Origin: Nostoc sp. MS1 | GTDB lineage: Bacteria > Cyanobacteriota > Cyanobacteriia > Cyanobacteriales > Nostocaceae | Reading direction: 5' to 3' | DNA length: 64,000 nucleotides | Assembly: GCF_019976755.1 (NCBI RefSeq) | Contig: NZ_AP023441.1 | Span: 5,329,501 to 5,393,500, forward strand | Shown here: piece by piece, positions 25,764 through 35,849 of the stretch | Numbering within the stretch: position 1 is the first letter of the stretch | Layout: every line of letters starts with the position of its first letter | Made by a program: the position numbers and the translations under genes | Notes under the pieces: model-generated | The model's input: the letters and a program-made list of their open reading frames with translations, nothing else | The model's database searches: none | Told to the model about the DNA's origin: nothing

Positions 25764-26681
25764 ATGTTTTATCACAATAAAAGGTTGCAATATTACACAC
25801 GACCAGAAAGACCAGATGCCGTCTACGCAATGAAAATTCAAGAACTCATCGGTGGTACTTTTGGCGAAATGACCGTGATGATGCAGTATCTATTTCAAGG
25901 ATGGAACTGTCGCGGCCCCGCTAAATATCGGGATATGCTCCTAGATATTGGTACTGAAGAAATCGGTCACATTGAGATGTTGGCAACAATGATTGCCCAT
26001 CTCTTAGATAAAGCACCCGCCATAGTGCAAGAAGAAGGCGCAAGCGATGCAATAGTGGGTGCAGTCATGGGTGGTAGTAACCCCCGTGATGTCATTATGA
26101 ACGCAGCTATGAACCCCCAACATGCGATCGTTTCTGGTTTAGGCGCAACAGCAGCAGATAGTGTTGGCTATCCTTGGAATGGTCGGTTCATTGTTGCTAG
26201 TGGGAACCTCTTAGCAGACTTCCGCTCAAATCTCCATGCTGAGAGTCAAGGACGCTTGCAAGCTGTACGCTTATATGAAATGAGCGATGACCCAGGCGTA
26301 AGAGATACCTTGAGTTTTATGATTGCGCGTGATACCATGCACCAAAACCAATGGTTAGCAGCAATTGAAGATTTAGAACAATCTGGTTTGGAAACAACTC
26401 CAGTTCCTAGTTCTTTCCCATTGGAGCTAGAAAAACGTGAATTTGCTTATCAGTTCTGGAATAATTCAGAAGGTAATCAAAGTGAGCAAGGACGTTGGGC
26501 AAAAGGCCCCTCAATGGATGGTAAGGGTGAGTTCGAGTATGTAGCTAATCCCCAACCTTTAGGGCCAGAACCCCACCCACCCCAACCAGATCCAAAACTT
26601 CACGGTACAGGAGAAGTTCCCCATAGCAGCCAACAAGGTAACAGTCATAGCGCACCACCTTTAGTTGAGCGTATTATCTAA
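25764..26681 (+). CDS. Manganese catalase (305 aa)
   Basis: A di-manganese, ferritin-like catalase that splits hydrogen peroxide in the cytoplasm. The metal ligands are in the usual settings: ELIGGTFGEMTVMMQYLFQGW (first Glu), DIGTEEIGHIEMLATMIAHLL (Glu and His), HAESQGRLQAVRLYEM and ARDTMHQNQWLAAIEDLE. The C-terminal tail is Pro/His-rich (PLGPEPHPPQPDPKLHG), as in other cyanobacterial forms. It is a single gene with a leader hairpin. Nostoc strains often have two such catalases; which one this is cannot be told. Confidence 0.96.
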   Translation: MFYHNKRLQYYTRPERPDAVYAMKIQELIGGTFGEMTVMMQYLFQGWNCRGPAKYRDMLLDIGTEEIGHIEMLATMIAHLLDKAPAIVQEEGASDAIVGAVMGGSNPRDVIMNAAMNPQHAIVSGLGATAADSVGYPWNGRFIVASGNLLADFRSNLHAESQGRLQAVRLYEMSDDPGVRDTLSFMIARDTMHQNQWLAAIEDLEQSGLETTPVPSSFPLELEKREFAYQFWNNSEGNQSEQGRWAKGPSMDGKGEFEYVANPQPLGPEPHPPQPDPKLHGTGEVPHSSQQGNSHSAPPLVERII

Positions 26682-26716
26682 TACAGGGAAGGCGTATTAT
26701 TCAACTAACGCATATA

Positions 26717-26823
26717 AAAAGGGGAATGGGAAGAGAAGGTTTTGACTTTTCTTTATCTTCCAGCCTGCTAATACGGGAAAATCCCGCAACCAATACCAAA
26801 ATCTCTCTTCCCCATCCCCAACG
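26717..26823. repeat. Imperfect long inverted repeat behind the Mn catalase gene
   Basis: Arms of about 24 bp, purine-rich GGGGAATGGGAAGAGAAGG (starting 26717) and pyrimidine-rich CTCTCTTCCCCATCCCC (ending near 26820), pair with few mismatches around a loop of about 57 bp. It lies 36 bp beyond the catalase stop. It may be a dispersed repeat that also ends transcription. Confidence 0.5.
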
Positions 26824-27068
26824 CCCAGCCTTTGTTTGCGGAAAAAGACTTAGTGGTCTGGAAACTAAAAACTTACCAAGACTGAAATTATCACATCAAA
26901 AATAATAGGTTACACTGTTTTGACATATTCTGCGGTGAGAGCTATCACCCCTCATCCCGGTTTTATTTGCGTAACCTAGAATAGAGAAAACGACCACAGT
27001 GATTACCGTGATCGTAGACGAATTAACTATACGATATTGATTCTACTACAAACGTCTATTACCTTAAT

Positions 27069-27090
27069 CCCCCAAAAGGGGTTTTTTTTT
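27069..27090 (+). terminator. Rho-independent terminator without an upstream gene
   Basis: CCCC-AAAA-GGGG followed by nine T. The nearest plus-strand gene (catalase) ends nearly 390 bp before, so this may close a small RNA transcribed from about 26900-27000. Confidence 0.6.
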
Positions 27091-27667
27091 GCGTAACTAT
27101 GCTCAAGAGCGTTTTTATGGCTATCAAACTGTGATTGTTTGCCAGTAATGCTTAATTCTTTCCTAATTTACACCTTGCAGATATTGAGTAGTTGTGGTTT
27201 TGTGCGATCGCTACACACAAATACTATACATTAATCCTTAAAAGCGGGATTTCCTGTTTCTATGCGATTTGCATGTTACATCTACTCTAAGTTAGAGAAA
27301 TTAGTATCGCTCCTACTTGATTTTTCTAGTTGTTTATGAGAAAGTCTGATTTGATATAAAATACGGTAAATCGGTAGACTTATAGGAGTTACAATTGCCC
27401 TCGGCAGAGGGAAATCACAGTTGTGCTATCCACATAGCTATCGAAAACTCATGACAAGAAGCATAGTAGTCATCTATTGGGCATTGAATAGCAGTCATCA
27501 ATGCTGATGTGACTGCTAACAATAGAAGCTTCAAAATCCTAAATTTAAGCACAAATTTAGTTGAAGCACCTTTTTTTGGGCGCAGCTAGTCAATTGACCT
27601 AGACCCTATTTAGCTGTCAGCCACTGCTTGATGTGGCTATAACTTTTTATCTGTGGAGAACCGCTTA

Positions 27668-29491
27668 ATGTCAGTAGATCCCAATTCCCAGCAAGGCTTT
27701 CCGTCGGTTGATATTAGCAAAGAACAACGGACTCAGAGCAAAAAACGTCTATTTAATCGCAGTAGTGGTAGGCGGTCTTTTCTTAAAGGTGCAGGCTTAT
27801 TTACAACAGCTGGGGTAGTTGCAGGAATAGCAGGTACAATACCCCTTTCTCTTAAGGAAAGAGAAAGTCTAGTACAAGCTAAAGATGTTGTAGGTAAGTT
27901 TGACTATAAGCGATTGTATGAGAAAGCCTATAAAGTGCGGGTAGCCGCAGCAAAGGCTAACCAAGAAATTCCCATTCCTCCCCATCCCACCAACGGCGAC
28001 GAGGAACGCTATCCCAACAAAATTGGCTCTGACTCCAGAGGACTACCCCACAATAAACTGGGTGAAGTTGACCTCAAAGCCTATGAATCTTTAACAAAGG
28101 CAGTCACCACTGGCAATCATGATGACTTTGAAAAAGTCGTTTTGGGCGGGACACGAAAACTTGTCAATGCTCAGGGCCCTTTAGCCATCAGTTTGGAAGG
28201 TTGTAATGCCGTACAAGTAGCCGTCCCGCCACCAGTCGCTCTAGCCAGTGCAGAACGAGCTGCTGAGGCTATTGAGCTTTATTGGCAAGCCTTATTGCGA
28301 GATGTACCTTTTCATAAACTACAAAACAACACCGATGATCCTTTGGTATTAGCGGCTGTTGCAGAACTAAATCAGCTTTCCACATTCAAAGGGCCTAGAC
28401 AGAATGGGCGTGTTACTCCCCAAACCCTATTTCGTGGTAGCGTCACTTACGTTGATAAGACTGACAAATCAGGGAAAACAGCAAAACACGTAACTCCATC
28501 CGGGGTATTAGTAGGGCCGCACATTTCCCAGTTCGTCTTATTAAATATTCCTTGGGGAGTTCAATATGTTCCACCTGTGATTCGGACTGCTCTGCCTGGT
28601 AATGACTTCCTCACTGATTACGAAGAATGGCTCAACGTCCAAAATGGTGGGACTCCTAAATCGATTAAGTATGACCCAGTACGCCGTTACATATCTACAA
28701 TTCGTGACTTATCTGAATATTCTCACGCTCCTGGAGCATCATTTTTTGGCGCTTCTCTAATTCTGGGTACAGCTCGCAATGCTAATGATCCTTTTAGTGG
28801 TGGTATTGGCGCACCTCTAAATTCTGGTAATCCCTTTGTCAAATCAAAAACTCAACAGGGGGGCAATGGGTCTTTTGCTGTAGGACACTTACAAGCTTTG
28901 TTGAATCTGGGTGTATCCCGTGCCATTAGAGCCGCCTATTGGCAGAAGTTTTATGTACACCGCACTTTACGACCAGAAGCTTATGGGGGGCTGGTTCATA
29001 ACAATATTGTGAATAAAACACAATATCCAGTTCACAAGGATATTTTAAACTCTAAGGCTCTAGCTCAAAGCTTTAGCAAATTTGGCTCTTATTTATTACC
29101 ACATGGATTTCCAGAAGGCGCACCAATTCACTCTTCTTACGTTGGTGGTGCAGCATCGATCGCCGGTGTAAGTGCCACACTATTAAAAGCATACTTTGAC
29201 GAAGATTTCGTAATTCCCAATCCTGTAGTTCCTGACCCCAATGACCCGACTAAGGTAATTCCCTATACAGGAGAGCCGCTAACTGTGGGTGGTGAATTGA
29301 ATAAACTCGCAACTAATTATACCCTTGGTCGTGGTCACGGCGGTATCCATTGGCGTACAGATGGTTCTGCTGGCTTGGCTTTGGGTGAAGAGATTGCCAT
29401 CAGTATCCTCAAAGATGAAAGACTAGGGTACAACGAGAAATTCGATGGTTTTACCTTTACCAAGTTTGACGGTACAAAAATTACTGTTTAG
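27668..29491 (+). CDS. Tat-exported vanadium-dependent haloperoxidase-like protein (607 aa)
   Basis: The N-terminus carries a twin-arginine signal: RSSGRRSFLKGAGLF with Arg35-Arg36, followed by a hydrophobic stretch, so the folded protein should be exported. The C-terminal half has the vanadate/PAP2-type binding features: YWQKFYVHRTLRPEAYGG (Lys and Arg), HGFPEGAPIHSSYVGGAASIAG and GRGHGGIHWRTDG with the catalytic His region. Such enzymes oxidise halides with peroxide. I use the ATG at 27668; an upstream in-frame GTG at 27653 is less likely. The Mn catalase 1 kb upstream may share a peroxide theme, but the two are not one operon. Confidence 0.88.
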   Translation: MSVDPNSQQGFPSVDISKEQRTQSKKRLFNRSSGRRSFLKGAGLFTTAGVVAGIAGTIPLSLKERESLVQAKDVVGKFDYKRLYEKAYKVRVAAAKANQEIPIPPHPTNGDEERYPNKIGSDSRGLPHNKLGEVDLKAYESLTKAVTTGNHDDFEKVVLGGTRKLVNAQGPLAISLEGCNAVQVAVPPPVALASAERAAEAIELYWQALLRDVPFHKLQNNTDDPLVLAAVAELNQLSTFKGPRQNGRVTPQTLFRGSVTYVDKTDKSGKTAKHVTPSGVLVGPHISQFVLLNIPWGVQYVPPVIRTALPGNDFLTDYEEWLNVQNGGTPKSIKYDPVRRYISTIRDLSEYSHAPGASFFGASLILGTARNANDPFSGGIGAPLNSGNPFVKSKTQQGGNGSFAVGHLQALLNLGVSRAIRAAYWQKFYVHRTLRPEAYGGLVHNNIVNKTQYPVHKDILNSKALAQSFSKFGSYLLPHGFPEGAPIHSSYVGGAASIAGVSATLLKAYFDEDFVIPNPVVPDPNDPTKVIPYTGEPLTVGGELNKLATNYTLGRGHGGIHWRTDGSAGLALGEEIAISILKDERLGYNEKFDGFTFTKFDGTKITV

Positions 29492-29569
29492 TTGAGACTG
29501 AGTTGCAGTCAAAAATAGTAATTTGGGCTGGGAGTAGGGAATAGGGAGTAGGAAGATTATCAAGACTTG

Positions 29570-29688
29570 CGCACCAAGGCTTTTTGTTGAGACTGGGTGT
29601 AGGGGGGTAAGGGTAGAACTCCTAAACCCCTATACCCTTGCCAAAACCTTTGATTTTCCGTTTTCATGCGCGAGTTCTAATTAATGCT
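29570..29688. repeat. 119-bp palindromic MITE-like element
   Basis: The ends AGACTTGCGC and GCGCGAGTTCT are nearly inverted, and an inner pair GGGTGTAGGGG/CCCCTATACCC also folds. The unit lies between two convergent genes. Size and foldback shape resemble non-autonomous elements dispersed in Nostoc. Confidence 0.6.
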
Positions 29689-29707
29689 CACTCGAAACTG
29701 TTCTATT

Positions 29708-30199
29708 TCATTCAATCCTCAAATAGAAGTGAACAAAATTAGGGTAAATATCCATAAAATAGTGATGCTCGACATATACCCCACCACCGCGTTCTAAAAA
29801 GCTGATGAATGGTTCGTAAGGGTGAGGAAGATTATTTTGTGGGATGGCGTTGAGTTCTCTTAATCGACACCAACATAAGTAATTATGTAGCCCTATTATC
29901 ACATAAGTTCTGCCACGGAAAGGTAGTATGCGATCGCTATTGCTTAACTCTTCCAAGCATTGCATGATGGAAACTGGAAGTTCAATATCAGGAAGTATTT
30001 GAGTTGCCAAATTCTCAAAAATGTGCTTCTGGTCACTCTGCAAAAACTTAACCCATTGTTTCACCCGCAATAGGAATTGTGACATTAGTTCTGTGAGAGT
30101 TTCGTCTTTTTTTCCCTCTCCTAACTGTTCCCACTCAATAGTTTGAAGACGGGCAAAACCAAGGTCTAAGTTATAGAATGAGTAGGAATCAGTGTCCAT
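29708..30199 (-). CDS. Unknown conserved-type protein (163 aa)
   Basis: I do not recognise a family. The protein is acidic and soluble, with helices in the first half (LTELMSQFLLRVKQWVKFLQ, SIMQCLEELSNSD) and a second half rich in aromatic residues (YVIIGLHNYLCWCRLREL, ERGGGVYVEHHYFMDIYPNFVHFYLRIE). No signal peptide. It lies 44 nt downstream of the flavoprotein gene on the same strand and may be co-transcribed. Confidence 0.7.
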   Translation of the reverse strand: MDTDSYSFYNLDLGFARLQTIEWEQLGEGKKDETLTELMSQFLLRVKQWVKFLQSDQKHIFENLATQILPDIELPVSIMQCLEELSNSDRILPFRGRTYVIIGLHNYLCWCRLRELNAIPQNNLPHPYEPFISFLERGGGVYVEHHYFMDIYPNFVHFYLRIE

Positions 30200-30243
30200 A
30201 TAAAGTGGATTGATGCTGAAAAATCCAAATTGCCTTTAGCATA

Positions 30244-31755
30244 CTACGGCAACCAAAAATTGGGCAGGATGGATTTACTTAATCCCCGCACTGTCTGGTT
30301 GAGCGATCGCGCCACTTGGATATGTGCTTCATCTTCCTCTACTGGTAAAATCTCAGCAGGTGTACCCCCACCCAAATGAGAAATAACTAAATTAGCCGCC
30401 TCTAAACCTGTAACATAGGCTTTTTCCTGCGACCATGAACCGTGACGGTTAACAATCCAATCACCACTCATAAATACATTAGAAAAACTTGTCTTTGCTG
30501 GCAACATATAAGGATAGCTACCAGGAGCAAAATGAGTTACCGCTTGTGGTAAACGAATCACACTACTATCAATTACTTTTGCTTCTCTAAATTCTGGGAT
30601 GCAGGTTGTTAAATAACGCTGAACGTTAGAGATAATTTCTGTATCACTCCAATTTAAAAACTGATTTGCATGATAAAAATCAGCTTCTATTACTGTCCCT
30701 GGCTCATCTTTATATTCATCATGTAAAGCATTCAAATCAAAGAAAGTCCATCCTGTAGTAGTATCAAAACCAAAACAAGCATTAGAAGGGCGGGGAATAT
30801 CAATTTTGCGGTCAAACCAAATTCGCGTTGCTAAAACATCAATTGCCCCTAAATTATACAAATTCCGAAATTCAGCACGGCTTTGTAAACTAGGGCTATT
30901 AGAAACAATTTTCTTCATCCCAGTGATACCAACTGCAAAAATCACAGCGTCAGCATCAAACACCTCATTACCACAAACTACACTTTTTGCTTGATTATTA
31001 CTATCAATAATTAAATCAGTAACACGGTGTTTTGGTAATATCTTTGCCCCGGCTTTTTCAATTTGTTCCACCCAAGGACGGAAGATTTTTTCGCCTACAG
31101 TGCCTCGACACCAAACTACATCAAAATCTGCTTGGTGCGCCAAAATGAAAAAGTAAAGCATCCCTAATGTAGCGGCGGCGGAACATTGTTCACCAGGGGC
31201 AAATAAGCCTACTAATAACATTGGTTCAAAAGCATCTTTATAAAGACGCGCCGATACACCAAAATCTTTAAATAATTCCCGTGCAGTTACACTATCATAA
31301 CGCCGCCAAGCTGCATCAGAATTATCAAAATCTACCACGGCATAAAGTAAAGGTAAGGCGCTGAGGCGGTCAATTAAGGGTAGACGTTGGAATTGAGTGT
31401 AAATAAAAGTGCCTAAAGGCGTGGGGAGTCTGGGTAAGTCTTGAAAAATGGGTGATTCTACTTCCAACCCCGCAGGGGAATATTGGGCGGAACGAGTCCA
31501 GCTAGTGAAGGGATTAATATTTAACTCGTTAATCAGAGCGAATATATTTCTGTAAGGATACCAAAAGCCATGAATCCCAGCTTCTACAGATTTTCCCCCT
31601 GGTGTTTGCCAACCAGCCACCAGTCCGCCAGGATAGGGGCCTGCTTCTAGAAGTGTCACATCATAACCTTGCTTTGCTAGATGGTAGGTTGCACCCAAAC
31701 CCGCCCAACCAGCACCTACAACTACCACTCGTTTCTTTTGTGACCCTTCTGTCAT
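30244..31755 (-). CDS. FAD-dependent oxidoreductase, carotenoid-desaturase-like (503 aa)
   Basis: An amine-oxidase/phytoene-desaturase-type flavoprotein. The N-terminal dinucleotide-binding fold is RVVVVGAGWAGLGATYHLA followed by YDVTLLEAGPYPGGLVAG; the second FAD-contact region near the end is NVFMSGDWIVNRHGSWSQEKAYVTGLEAAN. It resembles plant-type desaturase relatives, but the substrate (carotenoid or other isoprenoid) cannot be read. The ATG is preceded by GGAGGGGAAA, a strong ribosome binding site. The unknown 163-aa gene follows. Confidence 0.9.
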   Translation of the reverse strand: MTEGSQKKRVVVVGAGWAGLGATYHLAKQGYDVTLLEAGPYPGGLVAGWQTPGGKSVEAGIHGFWYPYRNIFALINELNINPFTSWTRSAQYSPAGLEVESPIFQDLPRLPTPLGTFIYTQFQRLPLIDRLSALPLLYAVVDFDNSDAAWRRYDSVTARELFKDFGVSARLYKDAFEPMLLVGLFAPGEQCSAAATLGMLYFFILAHQADFDVVWCRGTVGEKIFRPWVEQIEKAGAKILPKHRVTDLIIDSNNQAKSVVCGNEVFDADAVIFAVGITGMKKIVSNSPSLQSRAEFRNLYNLGAIDVLATRIWFDRKIDIPRPSNACFGFDTTTGWTFFDLNALHDEYKDEPGTVIEADFYHANQFLNWSDTEIISNVQRYLTTCIPEFREAKVIDSSVIRLPQAVTHFAPGSYPYMLPAKTSFSNVFMSGDWIVNRHGSWSQEKAYVTGLEAANLVISHLGGGTPAEILPVEEDEAHIQVARSLNQTVRGLSKSILPNFWLP

Positions 31756-31909
31756 TTTCCCCTCCGTGTTCCTCTCTTAACTAATTTAACAGTCTTGAGG
31801 GTGGGGAGTGGGGAGAGATGAGGGAGTAACTCGCCCCTATCCCTAACCCCTCCCAGGAGGGGAACAGCAGAGGAGAAAAACAACTGTCAACTGTCAACTG
31901 CCTCCTGCC

Positions 31910-34900
31910 TCATTTCACAAATTCAGTTAAGAACTTGAAGGCTTTGAGGATATAAGTAGCGCATTCTTTCGGGGAGGTATTGTAAAACGATCGCCATGCA
32001 CTAGCTTTGTCTTCATCATAGCGATCACCGCGTTCGGGATGGTTTTCTAGCCATGCCAAGCGTACAGCATGACCGATTAGTACATCCAATACTATATATT
32101 CTTCGATTTGCAATTTGGGGTTTCTAGAGGCGATCGCGGCTACTTCCATTAATGCTTCGATGTTGACTTGGCGATACTCTGGCGCTTCGATTTTATTTAA
32201 TAGATGATCAATCCGTAGGGCAAAATTCTTTTCGCCAGGTGTCATTTCTGATAGCATCACTTCACTATCTAAACGATTGCGTCGTTCTAATTTGTCACCA
32301 ATAACTAACCCTTTGCAATGTTGCATGATTAGCCAAACTTGCTGGAAGAAGTTTTTGGGAACGCGGTTTAGTGCGCCTTCGGCTTGGCGGAAGCGTCGCC
32401 AACCACCAAGGGGAATTTCCATCTCTTCGTTGATTTCAGGTAATACCACCCAGTCAATATCGCTTTCTTTTTGCTTAACGTGGAGTGATTCTTGCTGAAG
32501 TAATAGCTTACTCACTCCTGGGTAAGCCGTTAATACCCGATGTAATCGCGTTTTCACTTCAAAAGGTGCAAGTTCCATCAAGCGTTCGTAGCCTTCATCT
32601 TGAGTAACTTGCAATTCTTGGGCAAGTTCGCTGGTAATTAAAAGGATAAGATAGCCTACTCTTAAGGTGAGTAGTCCTTGAAACAATTCTGGTTCTGATC
32701 TAATGAGATTACCAAGATAGATGAGGACTTCTTGAGTGAGGACGCGATCACGGATATCTTCACGACAGAAGTTATTAATCTTCTCGGCAATTTCATTATG
32801 GGGCATCGGCACAGAAATCAGCGATGCTTCACTATACGCCCTACCTACAGCAATTTGCTTACCCCTAATCAAAATACTTGTAACAGCATCAGATAAACCA
32901 ATATCCACCATTTGCCGTAAACCAGCCGCCCGGCGTACCACTGCCCACAAACCCAACTCCCCGGCTTTGGTGTATATCTCATCAAGTAAATCGGCTACAG
33001 TTACAGGTTGTCCTGACTCACCAAAACCTGTATCAAATTCCAATCCTTGCAATCGAGTCAAAGTCTGCAATAACTCAATTTGCTCATATAAATTTTCTGA
33101 TGCACGCAAAGATGACAGCAACAAACCCAAGTTAGTTTCGTATTCGACTTGAAATTCTTGGGTATGTCCTAAACGCCAACTTTTCCCCGGATGATATGCC
33201 AAGTAATAACAACGTTTGCTAGCATCTTGTACTGCTGATTGGTGAAATTCTACATCAGACAGAAAATCAATTCTTTGAATCGCTCCTGTTAACATTAATT
33301 GATTCAATCTGCCTAATTTTACTGCTACCCCATTGCAGACACCATCTTTCAATTCCTGCATCAGTTCTAGTAATGCCTCAGACCCGGTTTCTAACATGGT
33401 ATGGGTTAACATTAAAGTCAGAATTGGACGACCCAAATCATTCCAATACTGTTGAATATATGCCAGTTCGCTTTTAAGTTGGTCTACTAAAAAATGGTAA
33501 TCAAGGGTTAAGTAAAACTGCTCTGCATCTAAAAATGAAGGTAAGAATACAATTGTTTCACCCCGGAGGCGGAAGGTTCTAGATGTAGTCAAACTCCGCA
33601 AGCGGCGCACCGGACGACCTGTTAAACCTAATTTATCGTTGCGTCCAATTTGCGTATAGATAGATGAAAGTTCACTAGCTTGTCTTACTTGAATTGGTGC
33701 GACTTGCTTTGGTGTTTGGGTTTCAATGCCATGAACTGCTAATTCTGCTTGTAAATCTTCATCTTCTGCTAACAGGGCAATTTGTACTAAAGCATCTCGT
33801 TTTTTTCCTACACATAAATATCTACCCAAGGGGTCAATATCGCCAACTGCGATTAACCCCTCACTCAACATTTGCCCCAAATAATATAAACTTTGCGCCC
33901 ATACTAAGGGAACGTTTTCATTAGGTAAACGCGGCTGGCTTTGGGGTTCTAACTTTTCTGCTTCGACATTTTCGGCGGGAACATAATACAGTTCTGGTAA
34001 GAAGTATAAACCTTCCCGTTCTACTAGTAAGGATTCTAAACGTTCTTGGTAAAATTGGGCTTGTTTTTCATCACCACGAAACAACCCATCTAAAAGTAAA
34101 TAAGTGAAAAATAACGGCCATTCACATTCGATATGTTCAAACTGTTTGAGTTCCCAAGGTTCGTAATGCAGACGTTGAGTATCTTCTAAAACGGTTTGGT
34201 GTCCATCACGCAAGAAGCGTTTGCAGCCGTATTTGCCTTGGAGTTTGTTGATGATATCGTTGAGTGTGCGATCGCGCAACTGCACATCTTCCACAGCAAA
34301 CGCCGGATAACTAATAATACTTAACAATGCCGCATCAATTTCCTTAGATGCAGATTCTCTTGGTAATAACGATTCTAAGGTACTACGAGCGCGGGCAATT
34401 TCATCTGGGAGAACGTGAATTACAGATGCTTGACTACCCCAAACTCCAAACAAATCGAGTTCGTTCATTGCTTCTAAAGCAGCCTTAGCCATCCCCACAG
34501 AACTGGCGTTTAACTCTACATTACCATGATTGATTTTATTCCCCCGTTCCCAAATCCCATAATCAGGGGTACGATAAGCCCGACCAATGTAATAAACCAA
34601 ATTTTGGACAAAGTTTACTTCATCAATGGTGTAGATAATCTGCAATCCTGAAGCTGTCATTTGTGCCAGTATCAATAAAAATATAGATGTGGCATCTAAT
34701 TGCAAATGTCCCCATTCATCATCACCAACAACGATATCACCAGTAGCAGTGTTGTATTTGGCGTGTAACCCATCCAAAGGTGACTGAGTTTCCTTAAACT
34801 GTTCCACCTTATGCGCCTGACGCATCATCGCAAACAGCAACCCGCGCATCAGCTTAATAACGCTGTGTTTTAACTCGTAGGTGCGTCCTTTATCTTCATC

Positions 34901-35113
34901 AACCTTACGGTACGCCAGCGCTAAACCCCACACAGCCAAAATGCTGTAAACATTATCTCTCACCCAAGCATCTGTATAATCACCGTGGGCAGTGATGGCG
35001 GTACTCGCAGGTAGCAAACCAGTGATAGGACTTTGACGAGTCAAAATCACCGTTTTGATTTGCTGATAGTAGTATTCCAGTCGAGTATGTAGTTCGGTGG
35101 CTGTTTTCATCAT
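31910..35113 (-). CDS. Phosphorylase-kinase alpha/beta-like, GH15-related protein (1067 aa)
   Basis: The first 400 residues form a GH15-type (alpha/alpha)6 barrel as in glucoamylase and phosphorylase kinase regulatory subunits: SPITGLLPASTAITAHGDYTDAWVRDNVYSILAVWGLA, DDEWGHLQLDATSIFLLI and IWERGNKINHGNVELNASSVGMAKAALEA. The rest (to residue 1067) follows the phosphorylase-kinase alpha-subunit layout, with IAVGRAYSEASLISVPMPHNEI and WRRFRQAEGALNRVPKNFFQQVW. Cyanobacteria have no phosphorylase kinase, so glycan binding, hydrolysis or regulation is open. It is a single gene. Confidence 0.88.
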   Translation of the reverse strand: MMKTATELHTRLEYYYQQIKTVILTRQSPITGLLPASTAITAHGDYTDAWVRDNVYSILAVWGLALAYRKVDEDKGRTYELKHSVIKLMRGLLFAMMRQAHKVEQFKETQSPLDGLHAKYNTATGDIVVGDDEWGHLQLDATSIFLLILAQMTASGLQIIYTIDEVNFVQNLVYYIGRAYRTPDYGIWERGNKINHGNVELNASSVGMAKAALEAMNELDLFGVWGSQASVIHVLPDEIARARSTLESLLPRESASKEIDAALLSIISYPAFAVEDVQLRDRTLNDIINKLQGKYGCKRFLRDGHQTVLEDTQRLHYEPWELKQFEHIECEWPLFFTYLLLDGLFRGDEKQAQFYQERLESLLVEREGLYFLPELYYVPAENVEAEKLEPQSQPRLPNENVPLVWAQSLYYLGQMLSEGLIAVGDIDPLGRYLCVGKKRDALVQIALLAEDEDLQAELAVHGIETQTPKQVAPIQVRQASELSSIYTQIGRNDKLGLTGRPVRRLRSLTTSRTFRLRGETIVFLPSFLDAEQFYLTLDYHFLVDQLKSELAYIQQYWNDLGRPILTLMLTHTMLETGSEALLELMQELKDGVCNGVAVKLGRLNQLMLTGAIQRIDFLSDVEFHQSAVQDASKRCYYLAYHPGKSWRLGHTQEFQVEYETNLGLLLSSLRASENLYEQIELLQTLTRLQGLEFDTGFGESGQPVTVADLLDEIYTKAGELGLWAVVRRAAGLRQMVDIGLSDAVTSILIRGKQIAVGRAYSEASLISVPMPHNEIAEKINNFCREDIRDRVLTQEVLIYLGNLIRSEPELFQGLLTLRVGYLILLITSELAQELQVTQDEGYERLMELAPFEVKTRLHRVLTAYPGVSKLLLQQESLHVKQKESDIDWVVLPEINEEMEIPLGGWRRFRQAEGALNRVPKNFFQQVWLIMQHCKGLVIGDKLERRNRLDSEVMLSEMTPGEKNFALRIDHLLNKIEAPEYRQVNIEALMEVAAIASRNPKLQIEEYIVLDVLIGHAVRLAWLENHPERGDRYDEDKASAWRSFYNTSPKECATYILKAFKFLTEFVK

Positions 35114-35309
35114 CTTCTTAAACGCAGCTTGCAGACTTACCCTGTGGCTGTGGTATCAATTGTATAAGCCAAGCCAAAGTTTAGGCGATGGTATTACAGC
35201 TGAGGGTGGTGAGGATTTTCTATTATCTCGTATTCGTGAGTATTTGATTACAGGATTGTTAACGAATAATTACGAATGTAGAAATTCAATTGGGGAGTCG
35301 TTGTTGTCT

Positions 35310-35849
35310 CTAAAAACGTGGAATTGAAGATGGCAAACCAACTCGCATAAATAATCTTGCGAATGCTTGAGAAAAGTGTTCTAAGTAAGGAGACTTTAAC
35401 CGCCACCTAAAGCCAAGCTCTGTGGCGTGTTTCAAAACATATTCGTAAGGTAGACTATATATCTCTCTAAAATCTACAACCAGGGCTTCCTTGTTATTCT
35501 CAGGGTTCGTTGGTGATGCAAGTAGATGTAAACCTTCAATTCTACCTGTTAAAACCTCGTTCCATTTGCCCTTGGTAGCAAATTTTGGGTTAGTTTCTTC
35601 AAATTCTGAAATTAGGTTAATTGTACAAACGACTACTTGATTAACCTTTTTGTTGTCTAGATCACAGCTTTGAGTTAAAACAATTAAATCTAATTCGTTT
35701 ACTTCTACCTCTACTTCTTGAGTTTCGTTATCTTTTGTTCCAAAGGTGGTAGGGTCAAATAGTGGTACTGGTACTAGACACCCAGGCAGGTAATCACCTT
35801 GCCTGAGAGTCGGCTCATTAACCTGCACCCAGAAAGGGTCTATCGTCAT
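35310..35849 (-). CDS. Unknown protein with LTQSCDL motif, third gene of the TIGR04255 operon (179 aa)
   Basis: I do not recognise a named family. The centre holds VNELDLIVLTQSCDLDNKKVNQVVVCTI, a hydrophobic strand ending in a Ser-Cys-Asp motif that could be an active site or metal ligand set. The N-terminal part (FWVQVNEPTLRQGDYLPGCLVPVP) and the C-terminal part (LEHFSQAFARLFMRVGLPSSIP) look globular. The ATG overlaps the TGA of the preceding 97-aa gene (ATGA), so translation is coupled. Confidence 0.75.
   Translation of the reverse strand: MTIDPFWVQVNEPTLRQGDYLPGCLVPVPLFDPTTFGTKDNETQEVEVEVNELDLIVLTQSCDLDNKKVNQVVVCTINLISEFEETNPKFATKGKWNEVLTGRIEGLHLLASPTNPENNKEALVVDFREIYSLPYEYVLKHATELGFRWRLKSPYLEHFSQAFARLFMRVGLPSSIPRF

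Larger units (their letters stand above)
26682..27667. other. Long intergenic region with inverted repeat and terminator
   Basis: Nearly 1 kb without a convincing ORF. Just behind the catalase lies an imperfect long inverted repeat (GGGGAATGGGAAGAGAAGG near 26717 with CTCTCTTCCCCATCCCC near 26804), which may serve as the catalase terminator. A compact terminator stands at 27069-27090, preceded by foldable sequence (CGACCAC...GTGATCG near 26990-27015). The last part holds the promoter of the haloperoxidase-like gene. Confidence 0.5.
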
